This document shows, piece by piece, positions 1 through 4,390 of a stretch of 6,538 nt of DNA. The number at the start of each line of letters is the position of its first letter. The first letter of the stretch is position 1. The notes below the pieces were generated by a model. The model was not told the origin of the DNA and did not search any database. It saw only the letters and a program-made list of their open reading frames with translations. This stretch comes from CAYHYG01 sp964360835 (lineage in GTDB: Bacteria; Patescibacteriota; Patescibacteriia; UBA1558; 2-01-FULL-52-15), in contig CAYHYG010000041.1 of NCBI GenBank assembly GCA_964360835.1, positions 1-6,538 of the forward strand. The letters run 5' to 3'. A program made the position numbers and the translations under genes.

Positions 1-161
1 AGTTCCAGGTTGGTTGGGGTTGTAACAGTTTATTTAATTGCGGACTTGCCTCGGCGGATCAATGTGGTTCACGGCCAAATACTTGTGCTGCAGATACAGC
101 TAGCAAAAAATATTGTGCCGACCAGCCAAATACCTTTTGTTGTTTACGAACTATGCATTAA
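1..161 (+). CDS. C-terminal end of a cysteine-rich secreted protein (5' partial)
   Basis: The frame starting at base 3 is open from the window edge to a TAA at 159-161, giving 52 residues. They contain seven cysteines, at residues 7, 13, 21, 28, 38, 46 and 47 of the fragment, ending in a CC pair five residues before the stop. Regular spacing of this kind (5 to 9 residues between cysteines, then CC) is typical of small extracytoplasmic disulfide-bonded modules, so I infer that this is the end of an exported protein. The rest of the gene lies to the left of the window, so its N-terminus and function cannot be judged. Another + frame is also open here, but it has no cysteine pattern and its product resembles no protein I know. 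The stop lies 42 bp before the first pilin-like gene on the same strand, suggesting a shared locus and perhaps a surface role linked to the pilins. Confidence 0.6.
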   Translation, partial: FQVGWGCNSLFNCGLASADQCGSRPNTCAADTASKKYCADQPNTFCCLRTMH

Positions 162-168
162 CACTTCA

Positions 169-197
169 TTTACCAGATGTCAAAAACCTACTACAAT
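169..197 (+). promoter_or_regulatory. Predicted promoter of pilin-like gene 1
   Basis: A -35-like TTTACC (169-174, 4 of 6 consensus bases) and a -10-like TACAAT (192-197, 5 of 6) are separated by exactly 17 bp. Only six bases separate the -10 box from the ATG at 204, so transcription would begin at or next to the start codon and the mRNA would be leaderless or nearly so. No Shine-Dalgarno sequence precedes this ATG, which agrees with that reading. Confidence 0.5.
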
Positions 198-203
198 ATA
201 GTA

Positions 204-554
204 ATGAAAAAGATGTTCAGCACGCTCCTTTTGCTTCTACCTTTATCAGCCAAAGCTTTGGACTCGATAAAATTGACAAATCCTCTTTGTCCGACAGGTG
301 CCACTAGCTGTGTTGAAACAGCCCCCGAATTTGCCAAATTACTTATCACCGGTATTTTGGGCCTATCAGGAGCGCTGGCGCTGTTCATGTTTGTCTGGGG
401 CGGACTACTATGGATGACCTCGGGTGGTAATTCCCAAAGAGTGGAAAAAGGCCGCAGTACCTTGGTCTGGGCTACCATCGGTTTGTTGGTAATATTCGGC
501 AGTTATTCCCTCCTCAGCACCCTGTTCGATGTTTTCAAAAATCTAGGTCAATAG
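204..554 (+). CDS. Type IV secretion pilin-like protein 1 (VirB2/TrbC-like)
   Basis: This encodes a 116-residue small membrane protein of the T4SS pilin type. A lysine-led signal peptide ends in AKA (residues 16-18), so signal peptidase I would probably leave a mature protein of about 98 residues. Two hydrophobic helices (about 44-68 and 86-108) flank a short polar loop with the family signature WMTSGGN (70-76) and several basic residues. In VirB2-like pilins the loop is cytoplasmic and both termini face outward. Cysteines 29 and 36 (CX6C) lie in the outward N-terminal part and could form a disulfide. I chose the ATG at 204 because it gives a clean signal peptide; the in-frame ATG at 177 lies between the predicted -35 and -10 boxes. 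It is the most divergent of the four paralogs, with WGGLLWMTSGGN where the others have a (G/V)KWM or FKWM loop. It may be a minor subunit or part of a conjugation- or uptake-like apparatus; the exact role is unknown. Confidence 0.8.
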   Translation: MKKMFSTLLLLLPLSAKALDSIKLTNPLCPTGATSCVETAPEFAKLLITGILGLSGALALFMFVWGGLLWMTSGGNSQRVEKGRSTLVWATIGLLVIFGSYSLLSTLFDVFKNLGQ

Positions 555-555
555 G

Positions 556-584
556 TTGAAGTTTTCCTTCATTTGTTGTAGAAT
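556..584 (+). promoter_or_regulatory. Predicted promoter of pilin-like gene 2
   Basis: TTGAAG (556-561, 4 of 6 consensus bases) and TAGAAT (579-584, 5 of 6) are separated by 17 bp, directly after the stop codon of pilin 1. TAGAAT is repeated immediately afterwards (585-590), giving a possible alternative -10. Transcription would start near 591, leaving a leader of about 39 nt before the ATG at 630. Confidence 0.5.
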
Positions 585-604
585 TAGAATTGTTAATAAA
601 TTAT

Positions 605-626
605 CTCCCACCTGAAAGGAGGTGAG
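605..626 (+). promoter_or_regulatory. Perfect Shine-Dalgarno sequence with possible sequestering hairpin
   Basis: AAAGGAGGTGA (615-625) matches 11 bases of the bacterial 16S rRNA anti-Shine-Dalgarno end without a mismatch and is well spaced from the ATG at 630. No other gene in the window has a comparable site. CACCT (609-613) can pair with AGGTG (620-624), extended by two pairs (605-606 with 625-626) past a CC bulge, so the ribosome site could be partly folded away. Confidence 0.75.
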
Positions 627-629
627 TAC

Positions 630-1007
630 ATGAAAAAACTTCTCTACGCAATTCCTTTGTTCGTCGCCAACTTAGCCGTCATGCCTCGTGCCTACGCTCA
701 GGTCTCTCTCGGTTTTCCTTCTGGCGGTTTTGCCGGAGCGCAAGACGCTTCCTTGACTGAAATTATTGAGAACATCGTCCGTGTGGTCTTGGGTTTCCTA
801 GGTATACTGACGGTCTTGATCATACTTTACGGCGGTTTCAAATGGATGACTTCTAGCGGTAATGAGGACAACATCGGTGAAGCCAAGAAAATGATCTCTG
901 CCGGTGTCATCGGTTTGGTCATCATTCTAGCTGCTTACGCCATTGCTAACTTCGTTATTTCGAGCTTGTCAACGGCTGTTTCTGAAGCTCCTCCTGCTGC
1001 ACCATAA
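630..1007 (+). CDS. Type IV secretion pilin-like protein 2, likely major pilin
   Basis: This is a 125-residue T4SS_pilin-type protein. Its signal peptide ends in AYA (21-23), predicting a mature start at Gln24. A Gly/Ser-rich outward segment follows, then helix 1 (about 47-68), a cytoplasmic loop with FKWMTSSGN (70-78) and the EAKKMI stretch, helix 2 (about 90-112), and a short Ala/Pro-rich outward tail (SEAPPAAP). It has no cysteines, unlike paralogs 1 and 3. In VirB2-like systems such subunits sit in the membrane with two spans and are extracted to build a pilus. This copy has its own predicted promoter and the only perfect ribosome site in the window. Its codons often end in C or T (GTC, ATC, GGT, TTC), as expected for a highly expressed gene, and a stable hairpin follows it. 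I infer that it is the abundant structural subunit. The general fold is well supported; assembly into an actual pilus is inference. Confidence 0.85.
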   Translation: MKKLLYAIPLFVANLAVMPRAYAQVSLGFPSGGFAGAQDASLTEIIENIVRVVLGFLGILTVLIILYGGFKWMTSSGNEDNIGEAKKMISAGVIGLVIILAAYAIANFVISSLSTAVSEAPPAAP

Positions 1008-1029
1008 AGAGTCAATCAAAAACCTCTAG

Positions 1030-1045
1030 TATAGTCTAGACTATA
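1030..1045. repeat. 16-bp perfect palindrome between pilin genes 2 and 3
   Basis: TATAGTCTAGACTATA reads the same on both strands over 16 bp. It begins 23 bases after the stop of pilin 2 and abuts the larger hairpin starting at 1045. Its symmetry suits a dimeric DNA-binding protein; as RNA it could form a small stem. It contains a TATAGT that resembles a -10 box, but no convincing -35 lies 16-18 bp upstream. Its function is unknown. Confidence 0.55.
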
Positions 1046-1086
1046 GCCCAGCACCACTTCGACCACGTCGAAGATGGTGCGGGGCT
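1045..1086 (+). other. 42-nt stable RNA hairpin in the pilin 2-pilin 3 intergenic region
   Basis: The stem is built from AGCCC/GGGCT (1045-1049 with 1082-1086), GCACCA/TGGTGC (1051-1056 with 1075-1080) and TTCGAC/GTCGAA (1058-1063 with 1067-1072). There is one A/G mismatch (1050/1081), a small internal loop (1057 against 1073-1074) and a CAC apical loop. That is 17 base pairs in total. No U-tract follows on either strand, so it is not a standard intrinsic terminator. A role in partial attenuation, or in 3' protection or processing of the pilin 2 message, is more likely. Confidence 0.7.
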
Positions 1087-1103
1087 GAGGCCTACACTAC
1101 ATC

Positions 1104-1535
1104 ATGCAAATGAGAAAAATATTTACTTTAGCTAGCGCGGCCATCTTTTTTATATCGCTAACTGCTCATGCTCAGGGCTGTGGAGACTCAGACCCTTTTT
1201 GTTTAGGAGCGGCCGCGCCGGACGGACTAGCCAAGCAACCAATCGAGATAGTCATTGCTAATATGATCGCGGCTGTCCTTGGTTTTGTCGGAGTCATTTT
1301 CATTACCTTGATTATCTACGCCGGCTTCAAATGGATGACTGGCGGACGTGATGGTAATGAAAAAACCATTAGCGAAGCCAAGACCCTGATCCGTAATGCT
1401 GTCATCGGTCTGATTGTCATCGTCAGCGCCTACTCTATCACCTTCTATCTGGCCTCCTACATCTTGGGCGCTACCGGTAATGAAACGCCGCTGGATGAAG
1501 GTGTCCCTTTTGAAGAAGTACCGCCAGCTGCTTAA
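1104..1535 (+). CDS. Type IV secretion pilin-like protein 3
   Basis: At 143 residues this is the longest of the four paralogs. The signal peptide ends in AHA (21-23) before Gln24. The outward N-terminal part holds cysteines 26 and 33, the same CX6C spacing as in pilin 1, and is Ala/Gly-rich. Helix 1 (about 47-72) and helix 2 (about 98-120) enclose a loop with FKWMTGGRDGN (75-85), which is two residues longer than in paralogs 2 and 4, followed by the EAKTLI stretch. The outward tail is acidic and proline-rich (DEGVPFEEVPPAA), longer than that of pilin 2. The start could be the ATG at 1104 or the one at 1110; neither has a Shine-Dalgarno sequence, and both give a valid signal peptide. A TACACT hexamer (1093-1098) five bases before the ATG at 1104 resembles a -10 box, but I see no matching -35. 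It may depend on readthrough from pilin 2. Probably a minor or adapter subunit. Confidence 0.82.
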   Translation: MQMRKIFTLASAAIFFISLTAHAQGCGDSDPFCLGAAAPDGLAKQPIEIVIANMIAAVLGFVGVIFITLIIYAGFKWMTGGRDGNEKTISEAKTLIRNAVIGLIVIVSAYSITFYLASYILGATGNETPLDEGVPFEEVPPAA

Positions 1536-1544
1536 AATATCACC

Positions 1545-1901
1545 ATGAAAAAATATTTATTACTTGCTCCGCTTTTTTTCGGTCTAAGCGCTACAGCTAA
1601 AGCCTCTAGTTTTTTTGATCGTATTCGAACCATTGGTGAAAAAGCTTATGGTCAAAGTATCCCACCGTCACCGCTCGAGGTCATCGAAGCTATTGTGGTC
1701 ATCCTTCTAGGATTTGTCGGGACTATATTTGTTGTATTGATTATATATAGCGGTGTGAAATGGATGTCCTCTCTAGGGAATGAGAAAAAAATTACCGAGG
1801 CCAAGGACACAGTTCGCTCAGCTACCATTGGTCTGATAATTGTAGTTTTATCTTATGCTATATCGGCCACTGTCATGACTTGGTTAGAAGGAGCCGTTTA
1901 A
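1545..1901 (+). CDS. Type IV secretion pilin-like protein 4
   Basis: This 118-residue paralog starts nine bases after the stop of pilin 3, so the two are almost certainly cotranscribed and perhaps translationally linked; the gap has no Shine-Dalgarno sequence. The signal peptide ends in AKA (18-20). The outward N-terminal segment, FFDRIRTIGEKAYGQSIPPSP, carries several charged residues and differs from those of the other copies. Helix 1 (about 44-69), a loop with VKWMSSLGN (71-79) and the EAKDTV stretch, and helix 2 (about 90-113) follow the T4SS_pilin plan. It ends shortly after helix 2 (WLEGAV) with no proline-rich tail, and it has no cysteines. The last gene of the array, it is followed by a strong terminator. 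As with the other copies, the fold assignment is good and the role within an apparatus is inferred. Confidence 0.83.
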   Translation: MKKYLLLAPLFFGLSATAKASSFFDRIRTIGEKAYGQSIPPSPLEVIEAIVVILLGFVGTIFVVLIIYSGVKWMSSLGNEKKITEAKDTVRSATIGLIIVVLSYAISATVMTWLEGAV

Positions 1902-1955
1902 ATTTTTTAAATACATACCTCGAGCATTTGCTTTGGAGTTTACCTGGTTAACGTG

Positions 1956-1987
1956 AAAACCCCCCAGTCATTCGACCGGGGGGTTTT
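1956..1987. terminator. Bidirectional Rho-independent terminator
   Basis: AAAACCCCCC (1956-1965) pairs with GGGGGGTTTT (1978-1987); GTC/GAC (1967-1969 with 1974-1976) can extend the stem around an ATTC loop. The T-run on the + side and the A-run on the other side (T on the minus strand) let it work both ways. It lies between the end of pilin 4 (1901) and the convergent lipoprotein stop (2003), so it serves both units. Confidence 0.92.
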
Positions 1988-2002
1988 GTTGAGCTTGATG
2001 CT

Positions 2003-2488
2003 CTAGGGGGAGTAACGAACTCTTCCCCCTTTGTCCATCCAGATTTTCCAACCGTAGCCACCGGCGTTGGTTGGATTGGCATCAATGACACCAGAACGAG
2101 CACGGAGCCGTGGCTCACAGCAGGTTTCTCTGACGACCAGCCAGACACATTTGGCACCAGACTTAGTCCTGATACCAACACTCAGCCGATCACCTGGCCC
2201 CACAACAACCTTACGGATGTCTCCCCAGTTTCTCGGGGAACGTTCGATCTCAAAATCCGATCGATAGTAGCGGTTGTCCAAGATCAGCTCCAGAACCATG
2301 GTTTTGTGTTCATTGATGATCTGGCCATACTGCCAGTCGTCGCCGTCGTTGGAGGCGCTAGTAACTTGAACTCCGGCACCAACTTCGAAATATGGTTGTG
2401 GGGCGCAGGAGGACAGAATCGCCGCCAAAGAAAAGAGCAACGCCTTCAGAGTGGTCGAGGTCAGGTTGGTCACTCCGCGAAACTTCAT
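2003..2488 (-). CDS. Small predicted lipoprotein of unknown function
   Basis: This encodes 161 residues. The N-terminus is a lipoprotein signal: a Lys/Arg start, a hydrophobic stretch (about 14-26) and a lipobox LSSC with the acylated cysteine at residue 28. In a Patescibacterium the mature 134-residue part would be anchored to the outer face of the cytoplasmic membrane. The mature part has no membrane helix and alternates hydrophobic and charged residues, suggesting a beta-rich fold. It has a CC pair (VRETCCEP) plus a third cysteine nine residues before the pair, and many tryptophans. I do not recognise the family. I chose the ATG at 2486-2488 because a longer in-frame reading begins with a TTG at 2566 that lies within the promoter, upstream of the predicted start of transcription. 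No good Shine-Dalgarno sequence is visible. By hand count, G+C over 2041-2280 is about 54%, against about 40% in sampled stretches of the next gene, which may point to separate ancestry. It is transcribed convergently to the pilins and divergently from the DUF2079 gene. Confidence 0.72.
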   Translation of the reverse strand: MKFRGVTNLTSTTLKALLFSLAAILSSCAPQPYFEVGAGVQVTSASNDGDDWQYGQIINEHKTMVLELILDNRYYRSDFEIERSPRNWGDIRKVVVGPGDRLSVGIRTKSGAKCVWLVVRETCCEPRLRARSGVIDANPTNAGGYGWKIWMDKGGRVRYSP

Positions 2489-2504
2489 CTGAAACCCACT
2501 TTCC

Positions 2505-2517
2505 GGCCATAATGGCC
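2505..2517. repeat. Inverted repeat in the lipoprotein 5' leader
   Basis: GGCCAT and ATGGCC flank a single base. In the lipoprotein mRNA leader this can fold as a GGCC/GGCC stem with a five-base loop. It lies roughly 35-45 bases after the predicted transcription start and 17 bases before the ATG, so it could act as a second operator or as a leader structure. No function is known. Confidence 0.45.
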
Positions 2518-2549
2518 TTTTGGATGGTTTTTTGGCTATGGTACGAACT

Positions 2550-2570
2550 AATATTGTATTATACAATATT
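2550..2570. promoter_or_regulatory. 21-bp perfect inverted repeat, likely operator over the -10 box
   Basis: AATATTGTAT and its exact reverse complement ATACAATATT flank a single T. The centre (2560) falls within the -10 hexamer of the lipoprotein promoter, so a dimeric repressor bound here would occlude RNA polymerase. No regulator gene is in the window. Symmetric AT-rich DNA can be coincidental, but 10-bp perfect arms on a consensus promoter are unlikely by chance. Confidence 0.65.
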
Positions 2571-2586
2571 TATTTTATTATGTCAA
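2558..2586 (-). promoter_or_regulatory. Perfect-consensus sigma70-type promoter for the lipoprotein
   Basis: On the minus strand TTGACA (2586-2581) and TATAAT (2563-2558) both match consensus at all six positions with a 17-bp spacer, the optimal arrangement. Transcription should start near 2551, giving a leader of about 63 nt before the ATG at 2488. An exact consensus of this kind would be strongly active unless repressed. Confidence 0.88.
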
Positions 2587-2611
2587 TATAGTAGTAAACC
2601 CACTCCCCTTA

Positions 2612-2617
2612 TACAAT
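2612..2617 (+). promoter_or_regulatory. Possible -10 box of the DUF2079 gene
   Basis: TACAAT lies nine bases before the ATG at 2627, and an overlapping TACAGT (2617-2622) ends four bases before it. No good -35 is found 16-18 bp upstream. If used, the mRNA would have almost no leader, which fits the lack of a Shine-Dalgarno sequence here. A more distant alternative is TTGGCT (2532-2537) with TATTAT (2557-2562), but its 19-bp spacer is long. Confidence 0.3.
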
Positions 2618-2626
2618 ACAGTCATC

Positions 2627-4390
2627 ATGAAATTTCGCTCACTACCTTTGCCCGGGCTCATTCTCTGGACCTTAATTATCGGCTATACAATTCTCTTCAC
2701 GACCCTTTGCTGGCAAAAACTTGATGCTCATCTCTACAATGGCCTAGATTTAGCCATATTCAATAATTCATTATTTAACCTCCTACATAGTGGTTGGCCA
2801 ACCAATGCTATTCATCCGGCAAGTTATTTTGCCGATCATTTTTCGCCCTTACTCTATCTTCTAGCGCCCATCTATGCACTCTGGTCTAGTCCGTATCTTC
2901 TATTAGCTTTGCAAAGCTTCCTGATCGCTGTTTGTGCTTGGCCACTCTACCTTCTCACTTGTAAAAGATCTAGTGCCGACATGGCTTTAGCTGTGGCTTT
3001 AGCTTGGCTGGTCAACCCTTGGATCCATTGGTGGACTCTGTATGAGTTTAGCTTGATTCCTTTTTTTGTACTTGGAGCTCTGGGCTTGGCCTTGGCTTAT
3101 GAGCAGAAAAGGAAATATTTATTTATAACAATATTGATCTTGACCTTGGCCACTAGAGAGGACAGCCTGTTGCTACTAGCACCTTGGGTAGCTATTCTAT
3201 TTTGGCGCCGCCAAGATTATCCTACTTGGCTAGCTCTAACGGCTGGAGTTATGATTGCTTGGTTCGCCACGGTGATAACCGCCTTTTCGTTCTCAGGCGG
3301 TTATAAATTTTCTTCTCTCTATCATGTTAGTGATATCTCCATTTCTCGGATGAGTTTAACTCTAGCAGGGATCATCTCATTGCCCTACATGGCTTTTATC
3401 TGGTCTGGAAAAAAGTTCTTACCTTTTCTACTACCAGCCATGGCTATTGTTTTCTTACATCCGTTTGGATTCAATCGTGTTACCAGCCAGAGTCATTATG
3501 TTGCTTGGTTAATCTGGCCGCTAGCTCTGGCCAGCACACAAATATCGCGTCTCAAATTGACTAGATTACAAATACCAACAACAATTTTTATACTGGCTAT
3601 AATTATTATTAGCAGCTCTATCTGGAGCCCTCTCAGAACCTGGAAGCAGCCCTCAAAAAATATTCAAATGGCAGAGATTGACCCTAGTACGGTCTTAGCC
3701 GCGAGCTACACCGAACTGCCAAATCTTTCTTCGCGTTCCGTTATTCAACTACTACCTTACGCCTATTGGGGTCGGGGACAATACAACCGTTCTGACTACC
3801 GACTCTCGACCAACACAGAGACCATTATTATTAATTGGGATGATATGCTGATGGCGCGTTGGATCTGGCAAGCTAACTATAATAATAATTTGTTTGATCA
3901 GAGGTTATCTCAAAACTTACAGACCATCCTGACTAATTTTATTCCTATAAGCCAATCTCATAATACGACCATATTCAAAAAAGCTGACGTACCCCATAAC
4001 TTGGTCCTTCAGACACCGGCTGCTGATGCCCGATTAGGTTTCCAAAAAATTGAGCCGCTCCTCTACCACGGACTACCTGCAATACAATTAAGGATGACTC
4101 TACCCGATACGCGGCAATCTTATCAATTATTGGTTAAACATGGGACAAACAGCCGTCGTCTGGAGCTAGGATATGGATTACTACAAGCGAGCTCCTCAGT
4201 GCAAAACCTAGAACAGATATTATTATTAGATCTCGAGGAGATAGATTCACCTTTAGAATTATCAGTCTCGATCGACACTAGGCCATCATTACGTCTGGGA
4301 CTGTGGAATCAATCGGAAACCATCTGGCCCAATACAGCGCCGCTGTTTGCTACTTCGACACTACCCTATACAACTTCACTACATCGTTAG
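2627..4390 (+). CDS. DUF2079-family polytopic membrane protein (GT-C-like)
   Basis: This encodes 587 residues. About ten to eleven hydrophobic segments fill residues 10-335, and a largely soluble, probably extracytoplasmic domain fills about 340-587. The N-terminal part follows the DUF2079 pattern: GLDLAIFNNSLFNLLHSG (39-56) with an acidic residue (Asp41) in the first outward loop, then HFSPLLYLLAPIYALWSSP (71-89), a Tyr-Glu-Phe stretch near 139-141, and TREDS (176-180) where relatives have a KEDA-like motif. DUF2079 proteins share the layout of GT-C glycosyltransferases, which use lipid-phosphate sugars outside the membrane, and the loop Asp is where GT-C enzymes place their catalytic acid. 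The activity and substrate are unproven. The start at 2627 directly begins a Met-Lys-Phe-Arg N-terminus before the first helix and lacks a ribosome site. Its 3' end overlaps the convergent gene by 41 bp. G+C is lower than in the adjacent lipoprotein gene. Confidence 0.82.
   Translation: MKFRSLPLPGLILWTLIIGYTILFTTLCWQKLDAHLYNGLDLAIFNNSLFNLLHSGWPTNAIHPASYFADHFSPLLYLLAPIYALWSSPYLLLALQSFLIAVCAWPLYLLTCKRSSADMALAVALAWLVNPWIHWWTLYEFSLIPFFVLGALGLALAYEQKRKYLFITILILTLATREDSLLLLAPWVAILFWRRQDYPTWLALTAGVMIAWFATVITAFSFSGGYKFSSLYHVSDISISRMSLTLAGIISLPYMAFIWSGKKFLPFLLPAMAIVFLHPFGFNRVTSQSHYVAWLIWPLALASTQISRLKLTRLQIPTTIFILAIIIISSSIWSPLRTWKQPSKNIQMAEIDPSTVLAASYTELPNLSSRSVIQLLPYAYWGRGQYNRSDYRLSTNTETIIINWDDMLMARWIWQANYNNNLFDQRLSQNLQTILTNFIPISQSHNTTIFKKADVPHNLVLQTPAADARLGFQKIEPLLYHGLPAIQLRMTLPDTRQSYQLLVKHGTNSRRLELGYGLLQASSSVQNLEQILLLDLEEIDSPLELSVSIDTRPSLRLGLWNQSETIWPNTAPLFATSTLPYTTSLHR

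Noticed and set aside
10..201. Open frame of 63 codons at the left end, + strand
   Set aside because: It starts with TTG, overlaps the cysteine-rich frame and runs through the pilin 1 promoter; its product has no recognisable features. The frame ending at 161 is far more protein-like.
177..203. Upstream ATG (177) as the start of pilin 1
   Set aside because: It would add a polar nine-residue stretch before a clean signal peptide, and it lies between the predicted -35 and -10 boxes.
191..478. 95-codon minus-strand frame under pilin 1
   Set aside because: Shadow of a well-supported pilin gene; no signal, domain or start context.
1045..1086. Hairpin as a standard Rho-independent terminator
   Set aside because: No U-tract follows the stem on either strand.
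1948..2512. Several short frames over the terminator and lipoprotein gene, on both strands
   Set aside because: They cross the terminator or are antisense to the lipoprotein, whose promoter, lipobox and stop before the terminator make a coherent gene.
2489..2566. N-terminal extension of the lipoprotein from a TTG at 2566
   Set aside because: The codon is inside the promoter and upstream of the predicted transcription start, and the extension would bury the lipoprotein signal.
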